Shown: piece after piece, positions 26,614 to 35,670 of the stretch | How positions within the stretch are numbered: position 1 is the stretch's first letter | Layout: each line of letters starts with the position of its first letter | Source: Ignavibacteriota bacterium | GTDB lineage: Bacteria; Bacteroidota; Ignavibacteria; Tepidaquicellales; Tepidaquicellaceae | Reading direction: 5' to 3' | NCBI GenBank assembly: GCA_016218085.1 | Contig: JACREY010000005.1 | Span: 82,492 to 146,491 of the forward strand | Length of the DNA: 64,000 bases | Translations under genes and position numbers: made by a program | Notes under the pieces: generated by a model | The model's database searches: none | What the model was told of the DNA's origin: nothing | Seen by the model: the letters and a program-made list of their open reading frames with translations, nothing else

Positions 26614-26692
26614 TAAGACTAAAATTACGGTTAATAATAAAAAAAAGAGAATGGTTTTATATGTTATGCTCAGTTTTTTGATAGGCGCATAG

Positions 26693-27406
26693 TTAATCGT
26701 TATTGAATCGGTATCCCAGTCCCTTTATTGTTTCCAAATAAACCGAATATTCCCCAAGCTTTTCCCTTACCTTTGCAATATGAACATCTATTGTTCTGTC
26801 AACAACGTATATATTTTCTCCCCATATCTGGTTAAGAAGTACTTCTCTCGAAAGCACTTTGCCCCTGTTTGAAAGAAGAAAATGCAGAAGCTGGAATTCC
26901 TTCTTAGGGAAGAAAACTTCTTCGTCGTTTATCTTTACGCAGTGTGCAATAGTATCAATTTCGAGTTTTCTGAATTTTACATATCCATCTGTTTTTATCA
27001 TTTGATCCGGCTCTGAATATGTTCTTCGTATAACCGACTTCACCCTTGCAATTACTTTTCGCGGAGAAATAGGTTTTTGTATGTAATCATCTGCACCCAG
27101 CTCCAGTCCAATTATTTCATCAATTTCGTTTTCCTTTGCCGTAAGGAAGATTACGGGTATTTTTGTTGTTTCGGGGTAGGTTTTTAATCTCTTGCATACT
27201 TCAAAACCGTTAAGCTCCGGCATCATAATATCAAGTAAAATCAGATTTGGCTTTTCATAAACTGCCTTATCAATAGCTTCTTTTCCGTCAGATGCAGTTA
27301 TTACGGTGAATTCATTTTCTTTTTCCAGATTGTATTTAAGTATATCTACAATGTCTTTTTCGTCATCTACAACTAATATTTTATAAACCATTTTCTTTTT
27401 TGCCAT
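26693..27406 (-). CDS. OmpR/PhoB-family response regulator
   Basis: 237 residues. The receiver domain has the acidic pair (VVDDEKD), phospho-acceptor Asp (LLLDIMMPE), Thr (IFLTAKE) and Lys (IQKPISP). The C-terminal winged helix (KEFQLLHFLLSNRGKVLSREVLLNQIWG...DRTIDVHIAKVREKLG...IKGLGYRF) binds DNA as a dimer. It precedes its histidine kinase. The true start may be the sixth codon (MVYKILVVDD). Target genes are not known; in relatives phosphate or envelope stress systems use this pair. Confidence 0.93.
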   Translation of the reverse strand: MAKKKMVYKILVVDDEKDIVDILKYNLEKENEFTVITASDGKEAIDKAVYEKPNLILLDIMMPELNGFEVCKRLKTYPETTKIPVIFLTAKENEIDEIIGLELGADDYIQKPISPRKVIARVKSVIRRTYSEPDQMIKTDGYVKFRKLEIDTIAHCVKINDEEVFFPKKEFQLLHFLLSNRGKVLSREVLLNQIWGENIYVVDRTIDVHIAKVREKLGEYSVYLETIKGLGYRFNND

Positions 27407-27452
27407 AAAGCTACCCCTGTTATATTAAGAAATTGTTTCCTAATTATTAACT

Positions 27453-28460
27453 TTATTTAAACATAATTTCTTTTCCGGATTTTGCCGATTTATAGACATT
27501 TTCCACGACCTGCATTACGCTTAAAGCTTCTTTTCCCGAGGAAACAAGATTGTTCATCCCGTTTATCGTACTCAGAAAGTATTTCATTTGAAATTCGTAG
27601 CTGCTTTTCACTTCATTAGGGGATTGCCTGAAACCCTTCGGGGTTATGTCGAAAAGTTCAGTATCCATTTTTTTCAGTATTCTGAGCGGATTTATGGATG
27701 TGCTTCCGTTTGTTCCGTAGACGTTGCAGTAATAAAACTCCTTGCTTCTTAAAAAGCTCCAGCTTACCTCAATCGTCAGCGCAGAGCCGTTCTTGAATTT
27801 TATCAGGGTGAAATTCGAATCCTCGACAGCCTTTGTGTTGTGAAAGTAGTTAATTGCCGATACGCTCTTCAGTTCAGGGAATCCCAGCATCCACATTCCC
27901 AGGTCCAGCATTGCTATTCCATTATCCACAAATACTCCGCCGCCCGCCTTGTCTGCTTCCATGAACCATTTTTCCTTGGAGCTTTTCATCTTGAGCCATC
28001 CCGTTTTTACATAGAAAACATTTCCTACCTCCTTGCTCTTGACAAATGTTCTCTGCATCATCACATCTGTCCTGAACCTGTTATTCATTCCGACCATTAC
28101 TATTCTGTTGTTTCTTTCACCTGCCTCTACTATTTTTGCGGCTTCTTTGTGATCGAGGGCAATTGGCTTTTCCACCAATATGTTTTTTCCGGCTTCGAGG
28201 CACTTTATGGAAATTTCCATGTGAGTATCTGTGGGAGTTGCTATTATCACAGCATTTACTTCCGGGTTTTCCGAAAGCAGGTCCTCTGCATTTTTATAAA
28301 ACTTTTTGATAGAAAACTTTTTTGCAATGTTCTTTGCCTTGCCAATGTCCATATCGCATATGGCTTCTATTTCAGCTTCTCTGAGCTTTTGCAGGGCTGG
28401 TAAGTGCATTATCTGAGAAATTCCTCCCAGACCGATTACTGCAACTTTTGTCTTTCCCAT
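27453..28460 (-). CDS. Gfo/Idh/MocA-family oxidoreductase
   Basis: 335 residues. The N-terminal Rossmann fold begins KVAVIGLGGISQIMHLPAL with the GxGxxG-like nucleotide motif, and EKPIALDHKEAAKI is the conserved catalytic loop. The C-terminal alpha/beta dimer domain includes MNNRFRTD and NGIAMLDLGMWMLGFP. It should be an NAD(P)-dependent sugar or inositol-type dehydrogenase; the substrate cannot be read here. The gene follows the SRP RNA gene and is followed by the regulator. Confidence 0.9.
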   Translation of the reverse strand: MGKTKVAVIGLGGISQIMHLPALQKLREAEIEAICDMDIGKAKNIAKKFSIKKFYKNAEDLLSENPEVNAVIIATPTDTHMEISIKCLEAGKNILVEKPIALDHKEAAKIVEAGERNNRIVMVGMNNRFRTDVMMQRTFVKSKEVGNVFYVKTGWLKMKSSKEKWFMEADKAGGGVFVDNGIAMLDLGMWMLGFPELKSVSAINYFHNTKAVEDSNFTLIKFKNGSALTIEVSWSFLRSKEFYYCNVYGTNGSTSINPLRILKKMDTELFDITPKGFRQSPNEVKSSYEFQMKYFLSTINGMNNLVSSGKEALSVMQVVENVYKSAKSGKEIMFK

Positions 28461-28497
28461 AAAAATTTGTATGAATTAAGTTTTATATAAAAAAAAT

Positions 28498-28591
28498 GTC
28501 AAGACACCCGAATCACATAAAATAATTACTTACCGCTGCTTTCTTCCGAACCTGACGGGGTTGGGTAACATTCTATTGTCCGGGGCTTGAC
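28498..28591 (-). ncRNA. ffs: Signal recognition particle RNA (4.5S type)
   Basis: On the minus strand the segment contains GTCAGGTTCGGAAGAAAGCAGC, the SRP RNA domain IV consensus (GGAAG/GCAGC with a tetraloop-like GGAA). The ends GTCAAG and CTTGAC pair, and next to them CCCCGGA and TTCGGGTG pair, giving the long hairpin of small bacterial SRP RNA, about 94 nt. A T run follows (28488-28496) as terminator. This RNA pairs with Ffh to target membrane proteins. No ORF covers it. Boundaries may be off by a few bases. Confidence 0.9.
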
Positions 28592-28662
28592 AAAAATCTA
28601 TTATCGTTTGCCGGTTTTCAATATTGAAAAAATTGACAAAGAATTTATTTACTGCAATATAG

Positions 28663-30006
28663 CTAAGAAGATTTAAACATTAAATACAATCCGAATATTC
28701 CGAGAATTATGTTTACAATCCACATTCCCCAGAACGGAGAGACAATGTCCCTGTCCGCGAGCTTTTCCCCTCCAATTAGCGATGCCCAGTAAAGCAGGAA
28801 AAAGAATAATGATAATCCTGCGGCAATTCCAAATCCGCCGCGCCTTACCTTGTAGCCCAGTGGAGCGCCTATCAGCGTGAAAATCAGACAGGCAAAAGGA
28901 ATAGAATATTTCTTGTAAATCTCAACATTATACATATCTACTTGCTTATCGAGCTGCAGCTCGGTCTGCGGACGCGTATTATACTGCCCCATTCTTGCCA
29001 TAAAGTTATTGAATGCCGCAGGAACGGAATCGTAAGACATATATCCGCCCGCTGATGCCGAATCATTCGTATAACTTTTTAATACCGGAGTGTTTCTCAT
29101 TAAAAGCGTATCTTTGAATTTTATTCTGAACAGCTGGGCAGAACTGGTCAAAATTCCGTCGAGAAAATCTTTTCTCGATTTTATCCTCATAAAGTTAATG
29201 CTGTCAATCAACCTGTTCATTGCCTGTGCCGAGAGCTCCCTGTCTCCCCGGATGAATGCATTGTCCGATGACTGGTGGAATCCGAATCCCGCCGCATCGA
29301 GGATTATCCTGTGCTTTGTAAACTCTACCTTTCTGTATTTATTTACAAAGTCGAGATTATTGAGCTGGTGGATTTCCCCGTTTTCGAGATTCATTACTAT
29401 GTTCCTGAAATCATTAGTGAAAGCTATGTCGCCTTTTTTAGCCGTAATGAGGTTCTTATTATTTGGATTTGCAAAGTCGTAAATGTAAACACCCTCAAGC
29501 TCATTGCTGTTTTCAAATGTCTTCCTTACAAAAATTTTCGCTCCGCCTATATCATCGGAAAACTTTCCCGATTCGAGCAGAAAAGTGGGTTTTGTCTTTG
29601 ATATGTCCTGAAGCAGAACCCTTGCTTTATGGTTTGCTTCGGGAAGTACATCGTTGTTGAATAAAATCATCAGGTATGTAATTATAATCGAGCAGGCAAC
29701 TACGGGCAGCATCAGCTTCATCAGGCTTATTCCGCTTGCCTTCATTATCGTTACCTCGTTGTTGGAAGATAGTGAGCCGAAAGCCATAAGAGTTGCCACC
29801 AGCACCGACATCGGCACTGCCAGCGTCAGCATCCACGCCAGGTTCAGCACTATCAGCTGAACTATTATCCAGATGCTGAGCCCTTTGCCAATCAGCTGGT
29901 CTATTGATTTCATCAGGAACTGAAACAGGAATAAAAATATCAGCGTCCCGAGTGAAAACACAAAAGGTCCGATGTGACTTTTTAATATGTATCTGTAAAT
30001 TAACAA
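28663..30006 (-). CDS. LptF/LptG-family permease (YjgP/YjgQ)
   Basis: 447 residues. Three N-terminal helices (IGPFVFSLGTLIFLFLFQF; IVQLIVLNLAWMLTLAVPMSVLVATLM; LMLPVVACSIIITYLMIL), a ~220-residue periplasmic jelly-roll, and three C-terminal helices (IPFACLIFTLIGAPLGYKV, GIAAGLSLFFFLLYW, GMWIVNIILGIFGLYLM). It is a permease of the LPS transport machine, pulling lipopolysaccharide from the inner membrane with LptB. Which of LptF or LptG cannot be told. It begins 3 bp after the KBL-like gene stop, so both are co-transcribed. Confidence 0.9.
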   Translation of the reverse strand: MLIYRYILKSHIGPFVFSLGTLIFLFLFQFLMKSIDQLIGKGLSIWIIVQLIVLNLAWMLTLAVPMSVLVATLMAFGSLSSNNEVTIMKASGISLMKLMLPVVACSIIITYLMILFNNDVLPEANHKARVLLQDISKTKPTFLLESGKFSDDIGGAKIFVRKTFENSNELEGVYIYDFANPNNKNLITAKKGDIAFTNDFRNIVMNLENGEIHQLNNLDFVNKYRKVEFTKHRIILDAAGFGFHQSSDNAFIRGDRELSAQAMNRLIDSINFMRIKSRKDFLDGILTSSAQLFRIKFKDTLLMRNTPVLKSYTNDSASAGGYMSYDSVPAAFNNFMARMGQYNTRPQTELQLDKQVDMYNVEIYKKYSIPFACLIFTLIGAPLGYKVRRGGFGIAAGLSLFFFLLYWASLIGGEKLADRDIVSPFWGMWIVNIILGIFGLYLMFKSS

Positions 30007-30009
30007 AAA

Positions 30010-31272
30010 TTAAATTACTTTTAGTTTTTTACCTACTTTCTCAAAAGCTGCTATGCATTTTTCTATATCCGCTTTCGAGTGCGCCGCGGAAATCTGCGTC
30101 CTGATTCTCGCCTGTCCTTTCGGAACCACGGGGAAGGAGAATCCGACTACGTATATTCCTTCGTCGTAAAGCTCTTTTGCCATTGTCTGTGCAAGCTTTG
30201 CATCATTATCGAATTTCCTGAAAAGCACGGGGGTTATGGGGTGCACGCTTTCGATAATGTCAAATCCAAGTTCCTTCATTCTTTTTCTGAAGAATAAAGT
30301 ATTATCCATAAGTTTTTCTCTAAGGTCGTTGCTCTTATCCAGCAGGTCAAAAGCCGCAATTGCCGCTCCGGCAACAGAAGGAGCAAGCGTGTTCGAAAAA
30401 AGGTACGGTCTCGAGCGCTGCCTAAGCATATCTACAATCTCCTTTTTCGATGCCGTGAATCCTCCAGTTGCCCCGCCCATCGCTTTTCCGAGAGTTGAAG
30501 TGATAATGTCAATTTCCCCAAGAACATCCCTGTATTCTATCGAGCCTCTTCCTGTCTTACCGAAAAATCCGGTCGCGTGCGAGTCGTCAACCATCACCAT
30601 TGCATCGTAAGTCTTTCCGAGCTCAACTATATCTTTAAGGTTTGCAATATCACCGTCCATCGAAAATACACCGTCCGTAGCAATTATTATATTCTTAGCG
30701 GGCTTCGGCTCGTGTGCAAGCCCCGTGTGCTCCCAGATGTCCATACCTTCCCTCGCCATTACAAGTTTCTGCTCGAGCGATTTCATATCCGAATGCTTGT
30801 AAATGAATCTCTTTGCCTTGCAAAGCCTTATGCCGTCTATAATGCTTGCGTGATTCAGCTCATCTGTTATTATCACATCGTCCTGTCCCAGTATGCTTTC
30901 AAAAAGTCCTCCGTTTGCATCAAAGCACGATGAATATAAAATGGCATCTTCAGTCTGGTAGAAATTCGAGATTTTCTCCTCAAGCTCCTTATGTATATCC
31001 TGAGTGCCGCAGATAAACCTCACCGATGCCAGCCCGAATCCGTATTTATCCAGCGCCTTTTTTGCCGCATCTATAATTTCAGGATGGTTTGCAAGCCCCA
31101 GGTAATTATTCGAGCAGAAGTTCATCACTTCCTTCGGCTTAGAGCCGGGGGGATAGCTTACATTGATATTTGCCTTCTGGTCTGAAAGGATTATTCTTTC
31201 ATCCTTGAAAAGGCCTGATTCCTTTATAAGGTTAAGTTCCTGTTTTAAATCGTATTTTGTTCTTCTGTACAT
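30010..31272 (-). CDS. Alpha-oxoamine synthase (KBL/glycine C-acetyltransferase type) 1
   Basis: 420 residues, PLP-dependent. The Schiff-base Lys is in TSTLGKAMGGATGG, with HASIIDGIR, DGVFSMDGDIA and DDSHATGFFGKTGRG around it. The length, including a ~20-residue N-terminal extension, and RQRSRPYLFSNTLAP match 2-amino-3-ketobutyrate CoA ligase (threonine breakdown to glycine), the closest functional name. Serine palmitoyltransferases use a different Lys motif, so that is less likely. A second paralog is at 57285; both have the TLGKAxGGAxGG site. It sits just ahead of the lptF/G permease with 3-bp spacing. Terminator and intergenic AT lie upstream. Confidence 0.88.
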   Translation of the reverse strand: MYRRTKYDLKQELNLIKESGLFKDERIILSDQKANINVSYPPGSKPKEVMNFCSNNYLGLANHPEIIDAAKKALDKYGFGLASVRFICGTQDIHKELEEKISNFYQTEDAILYSSCFDANGGLFESILGQDDVIITDELNHASIIDGIRLCKAKRFIYKHSDMKSLEQKLVMAREGMDIWEHTGLAHEPKPAKNIIIATDGVFSMDGDIANLKDIVELGKTYDAMVMVDDSHATGFFGKTGRGSIEYRDVLGEIDIITSTLGKAMGGATGGFTASKKEIVDMLRQRSRPYLFSNTLAPSVAGAAIAAFDLLDKSNDLREKLMDNTLFFRKRMKELGFDIIESVHPITPVLFRKFDNDAKLAQTMAKELYDEGIYVVGFSFPVVPKGQARIRTQISAAHSKADIEKCIAAFEKVGKKLKVI

Positions 31273-31354
31273 AACTTTGTTCCCTTGATTATTGCATAAA
31301 AATACGAAATAATAATATAAGATTTGATTTAATAAAAAATGCCGTAAAATAAAA

Positions 31355-31381
31355 AAAGCCGGCTGAAGTACCGCCGGCTTT
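31355..31381 (-). terminator. Terminator downstream of the 31410 gene
   Basis: AAAGCCGGC and GCCGGCTTT form a perfect 9-bp stem around a 9-nt loop, with T-rich tail on the minus strand. It lies 28 bp after the stop of the T9SS protein and before the KBL-type gene. Confidence 0.85.
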
Positions 31382-31409
31382 CGACTAATTAAAGGGTATT
31401 ACAAACTTA

Positions 31410-32462
31410 TTATTTTATTACTGTCATTTTCTTTGTGTCTGTGAAGCTTCCTGCTGTCATTTTGAAGAAGTATGTTCCTGAGGACAGACTGCTCTTGAAT
31501 TCTACCGTGTGATATCCCGCTGTCTGCATTCCGTTTACCAGTGTTGCAACTTCTTTTCCTGTGTTATCATAAATCTTCAGTGTTACGAATTCATCCTTTG
31601 AAATCTGGTAGCTGATTTTTGTCGAAGGATTGAAAGGATTCGGATAATTCTGTGACAGTGAATATTTTGAAGGTGCTCCAATGTTTACTGTTGTGTTCAG
31701 TGTGTGATATTCGAAGTTGCCGTTGAAATCTATCTGTTTCAGTCTGTACTGGTATGTGCCGCTCTGTACGCTGTTGTCGCTGTAGCTGTAAACTCTTGAT
31801 GTATTTGCATTTACGAATCCCAGTGTCATCCATCCGTTATTTGAATTTCTCTGCACTTCAAAACCCTTGTTGTTTGTTTCCGATACGGTCTTCCAGTTCA
31901 GCTTTACGTTGTTCCCGTTTACACTGCTTGTGAATGATTCCATTTCGACCGGCATCGGGAAGTTTGAATTCACGTCGTCTATATAAACTTTATCGTTGCC
32001 GTTTCCGATTTTATTGATTACTAAGAAAATCTTATTGTTTACCGTGTTCTGGTATGCCTGCGGGAACTGTACGTCAGTTGTTTTCCAGCTTGATGAACCG
32101 GGTGTTAATAATGTTACCAGTACCGAGTCACCGCCGTTAATATTGTTGTTTTTTACGTAAACTGATATTCTTGTGTTTTTATTGCCGTTGTGGCTGATGT
32201 ATGATACTGTAAATGATGCGCTTGAACTGAAAATAACGTCTTCGATTACCATATAATTTTCATTACCGTTCTTATTGTTCTGCGAGGACATTGCCGAGTA
32301 GTTGCCGCTTTTTTTCTTGTTATTGCTCTTTGCAAAGCCATTTCCGTTCCATCCTGTCGGATAGAAGTTGTTTTCGAAGCTTTCCGAATACTGTGCCGAG
32401 GCGAAACTGAAACTGATTGCTGTGATTACTGCGATTGTGATTACTTTTATTGCGTTTTTCAT
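31410..32462 (-). CDS. T9SS-sorted secreted protein
   Basis: 350 residues. Signal peptide MKNAIKVITI...SFASA (cleaved before Gln24). An Asn/Ser-rich stretch (residues 30-60, SFENNFYPTGWNGNGFAKSNNKKKSG) opens a jellyroll-like domain of about 150 residues with the pattern of cleaved adhesion modules. A ~90-residue FN3-like module (VEMESFTSSVNGNNVKLNWKTVSETNNKGFEVQR) leads to the T9SS type A sorting domain (SLSQNYPNPFNPSTKI, VTLKIYDNTGKEVATL, SGTYFFKMTAG). The same FN3-plus-sorting pair ends the protein at 54564. Function unknown; surface or secreted. Confidence 0.85.
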   Translation of the reverse strand: MKNAIKVITIAVITAISFSFASAQYSESFENNFYPTGWNGNGFAKSNNKKKSGNYSAMSSQNNKNGNENYMVIEDVIFSSSASFTVSYISHNGNKNTRISVYVKNNNINGGDSVLVTLLTPGSSSWKTTDVQFPQAYQNTVNNKIFLVINKIGNGNDKVYIDDVNSNFPMPVEMESFTSSVNGNNVKLNWKTVSETNNKGFEVQRNSNNGWMTLGFVNANTSRVYSYSDNSVQSGTYQYRLKQIDFNGNFEYHTLNTTVNIGAPSKYSLSQNYPNPFNPSTKISYQISKDEFVTLKIYDNTGKEVATLVNGMQTAGYHTVEFKSSLSSGTYFFKMTAGSFTDTKKMTVIK

Positions 32463-32525
32463 TTTTGTTTACCCTTTAATTTTTTAATGTTCCTTGCTTA
32501 GTCACTATTCTTATTACAAACTCCG

Positions 32526-32617
32526 TGCCAGAAGAAAAACGCTAAAAACAAAGAAATTTAGGGGTTTTCAATAAATAAAAGGCAGTATTTATACTATGCA
32601 TAGTGTGGACACACTAT
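32526..32617 (-). promoter_or_regulatory. Upstream region of the 31410 gene with inverted repeat
   Basis: ATAGTGTG-GA-CACACTAT (32600-32617) is a perfect 18-bp palindrome about 140 bp upstream of the 31410 start, and TGCCAGAAGAAAA (32526-32538) also occurs upstream of the PAP2 gene (9685). Possible protein-binding sites. No known motif. Confidence 0.35.
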
Positions 32618-32714
32618 TCTGGGTTTTTTGAATGACTTAAATATTGATAAAACAATTATATAGAATAAATACTAAGTAGGTCTACATTATGAGAGCAGAG
32701 ACACTACCTGATTT

Positions 32715-35519
32715 TTAAAAATCCCAGCCGAAGAATACCTGATGATACAGGTTGCCTTGCAGTTTGGTGAAGTTTTCCTCGATTCGCTTTCCGAGGTCGT
32801 AGCGCAGTACTATTACTCCGAAGATATTCATTCGCACTCCGCCTCCTATGCTTCCGCGTGTGTAACCGTAGTTTTCTTTTGTATCCCAGCAGTTTCCGGC
32901 ATCGAAGTAAAGCGCGCCTCTGATTTGCGGAAAACCAAGGTTGAATCCGACCGGAGTCCTGAAGTTGATTTCATCGAACAACGGAAAACGGAGTTCGGCA
33001 TTTGTCTGCCATAGCTTCCTGCCGTGTATCGAAATCCACGGCCAGCCCCTCAACGACCAGCTTCCGCCTGTAAAATATCTTCTCGCGTAGTTTCCTTCGT
33101 TGATAAAAAACTGTCCGCGAAAAGCCAGCGAAGAGAGCTTGCCCAGTCTGAAGTATTTTCTGTAGTCGAATAAAAAGCTGAAGTAATTTTCATTCGAGTT
33201 CTCAAGGTCGGTTGTGTATCCCAGTGTGATGTTAAGCCGTTCCCCGTCTATCGGTCCCGTGTACCACCAGAGGGAATTATCTTTAACATAGGAAATAGAA
33301 TTTGATAAAATCAGTGAGCGGCGGTTGTTTATGAAATCAATATCCTTCTGTGATGAAGACAGGTTTGTGTTCGTCTCTATCCTTCTGAAAAATGACAGCG
33401 GGTAAGAGAAACTGATAAATCCTCCGTACATTCTTTCGTAATACGCAAAGTCAGATTCCATCAAATCATATCGCAATCCGGAGAGGTGATAAATCCCGTA
33501 TGCATAGTTCAGTCTTTTTTCGAGCGAGATTCTCGATACGGCGACATTGAAGCTTTTCCAGAATTCGGATTCATAGTTGGAATTATTGTATAGCAAAAGG
33601 TTGTACCTGTCGTTTCCCAGCATATCGCTCAAGGAGAGCATTCCCCCTGCAAAGCTTCCGAATACCGGGTCCGTAACCAGCGCAGTAGTGGCAAGGTCAA
33701 ACGAATACCTCTTTTTGTAAACAGGGCTTTTGTTTCCGGTTGTATGTGTTATTTTATCCAGGTGCCTGCCGTTTATGTACTGCGAAGATGTTAACTGCTC
33801 CGATGTATTCGATTTTTCTGTTCTTGCATTTACATTTTCAAGCAGTTTAATTGTGATTCTTCCGTTGTCGTATGTGGTGAATACAATTTTATCCTTTCCG
33901 CACCATTTCGGGTCGAATGCCGCAGATGTGAAGCTTGTCACTCTTTTCATTTCAGCGGAGCAGGATACAGAATCTATGCACCAGATGTTCTTCGAGCCGC
34001 CGAGGTCCGATGTAAAAATCAGCTTCCCTTCTTCCGAAAAGTGAGGGGATGAAATGACTGCATCCGAATTCGTGATTTTTGTAATTGCGTTTGCGGATAA
34101 TTCGTAAAGGAATAAATTGTATGTGTTCTTATCGGAAGAGGAAGACCTGTCAGAAGAGAACACAATATATTTTCCGTCGGGCGAAAAGCACGGGTCGGTA
34201 TCGTCGTAATAATCGTTTGTGAGCCTTGTCAGTTTTTCCGAGTGTGTGTCGAAAATGTATATATCGGATTTTCCTGAAAATTCCATACCCGAGAAAGCAA
34301 TATACCTTGAGTCACCGCTCCAGGCAGGCGCGCCGATGCCTGTTATGTTTTTGAAGGAGTAATCGGAATAGTATTTATTTTTTTTAATGTCGTAAATGAA
34401 AAGAGCATCTGCGCTTCCTTTCTGAGTTACAAATGCAAGGAATCCGCTTCGTGAAATATCAAGCCCTGTCCTGAAATAATGAAATGCTTCGTGCATATCC
34501 GAAGATTCTCCCTCTACCACCAGCTCCGTGCCGGAATTCTCATTAGGATTCAGTTTGAATATGCTTGTATAACCGATTCTGTTTCCTATGAAATATATTT
34601 CCTCTTTATTTCCGTTCCAGTAACAGACAGGCTTGTGAGCAAATCCATCTGAAAGAATATTCCTGCATACCTGGGAGGGACTGTCGAATTCAGTCAGCAT
34701 TGGAAAGTACTTCTTCTTCAGCGAGTATAAAAACTCCTTGTCGAATTCTTCGTAATCCTTTCCGATTGTAATCTTCATTACATTTTCAAAATTATCATCA
34801 TACCAGATGTTTTCCATCAGCTCGGTAATTTTCTCTTCGCCGTACTTTTCGGCAATGTACATCAGAACTCTTTGCCCGAGTTTGTACATAAAAAATGTTC
34901 CGTAAACCATTTCCCAGTCATTCAGTCCTATCATATATCCGTTCAGCACGGCATCTCTCAACACCATTTCCGCCTGAGCGTCCCATTCGGTGGAATAGAA
35001 TTCCGCAAGCCCTTCCGTAAACCATAGGGGCGGGGGATAATCCACAATTTTTCCGTGAATCCTGAGTTCGCTGGCTATCTTGCTGGTGCTGAATACGTGC
35101 GTAAGCTCGTGGCGGATTACGTGTCTGAAATTGAAAAGCGAGCCGTCGAATGGAATTACGACTCTGCCTTTTATAAATTCAAAAAATCCTCCGACTCCGT
35201 CGGGTATAAGCCCGGGAATTGTATTGGTCTGCTTGAAGTGAGTAGGAGATGAATAGAAAATAAGCGGAACGGTGTCAATCAGGCTGTGCCTGAATCTCTG
35301 CTGAAGAATCCTGTAGCTGTCTTCCGCAAAATATGCCCCCTGCTCGGCCAGTTCTTTTTCCTCTTCATAATAGTAAATCTGGAAGTGCTCTGTGTATAGA
35401 ACTTTCCAGGTGAAATCCGAATACTGAACCTTGTTCCTGCCGAAATCGACAAACTGCGCTCCTGCCTGTGCGCATATAAGAAAAAGAATAAAGAATAATA
35501 TTTTATGCCGCATATTCAT
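32715..35519 (-). CDS. Metallopeptidase + WD40-like propeller + Omp85-like barrel fusion
   Basis: 934 residues. Signal peptide to QAGA-Q22. Residues ~40-290: gluzincin-like domain with HELTH (His137, Glu138, His141) and the third ligand Glu169 in WFTEGLAEFYS, the 'peptidase MA' arrangement, with a long helix after it. Residues ~290-620: PD40/TolB-like propeller repeats (SPDGKYIVFSSDRSS, DPCFSPDGKYIVF, SGDSRYIAFSG). Residues ~620-934: bacterial surface antigen (D15/Omp85) barrel, ending in FFGWDF with a terminal Phe. It would sit in the outer membrane with the enzyme outside or in the periplasm. The three-part fusion is seen; activity is inferred. No membrane helix otherwise. Confidence 0.85.
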   Translation of the reverse strand: MNMRHKILFFILFLICAQAGAQFVDFGRNKVQYSDFTWKVLYTEHFQIYYYEEEKELAEQGAYFAEDSYRILQQRFRHSLIDTVPLIFYSSPTHFKQTNTIPGLIPDGVGGFFEFIKGRVVIPFDGSLFNFRHVIRHELTHVFSTSKIASELRIHGKIVDYPPPLWFTEGLAEFYSTEWDAQAEMVLRDAVLNGYMIGLNDWEMVYGTFFMYKLGQRVLMYIAEKYGEEKITELMENIWYDDNFENVMKITIGKDYEEFDKEFLYSLKKKYFPMLTEFDSPSQVCRNILSDGFAHKPVCYWNGNKEEIYFIGNRIGYTSIFKLNPNENSGTELVVEGESSDMHEAFHYFRTGLDISRSGFLAFVTQKGSADALFIYDIKKNKYYSDYSFKNITGIGAPAWSGDSRYIAFSGMEFSGKSDIYIFDTHSEKLTRLTNDYYDDTDPCFSPDGKYIVFSSDRSSSSDKNTYNLFLYELSANAITKITNSDAVISSPHFSEEGKLIFTSDLGGSKNIWCIDSVSCSAEMKRVTSFTSAAFDPKWCGKDKIVFTTYDNGRITIKLLENVNARTEKSNTSEQLTSSQYINGRHLDKITHTTGNKSPVYKKRYSFDLATTALVTDPVFGSFAGGMLSLSDMLGNDRYNLLLYNNSNYESEFWKSFNVAVSRISLEKRLNYAYGIYHLSGLRYDLMESDFAYYERMYGGFISFSYPLSFFRRIETNTNLSSSQKDIDFINNRRSLILSNSISYVKDNSLWWYTGPIDGERLNITLGYTTDLENSNENYFSFLFDYRKYFRLGKLSSLAFRGQFFINEGNYARRYFTGGSWSLRGWPWISIHGRKLWQTNAELRFPLFDEINFRTPVGFNLGFPQIRGALYFDAGNCWDTKENYGYTRGSIGGGVRMNIFGVIVLRYDLGKRIEENFTKLQGNLYHQVFFGWDF

Positions 35520-35581
35520 CGCAGATTAAATATTGCAATGAATATGTTATGATGCAATTCAATTTATTAGGTGGATTATGC

Positions 35582-35620
35582 AAAAAAAAACCGTTGCGAA
35601 GTATGAGCTCCGTAACGATT
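35582..35620 (-). terminator. Terminator after the glnA-like gene at 35671
   Basis: On the minus strand CGTTACG pairs with CGCAACG (one mismatch) around a 12-nt loop, followed by a nine-T run. It lies about 50 bp past the stop of the glutamine synthetase family gene. Confidence 0.7.
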
Positions 35621-35670
35621 TTAAAATTCACTTTCATTTTTTTTCTGCTGACTACTATCTTCTACTGCTC

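Noticed and set aside
35055..35252. Plus-strand frame opposite the fusion protein
   Set aside because: It is a shadow of the metallopeptidase region; no start signal.
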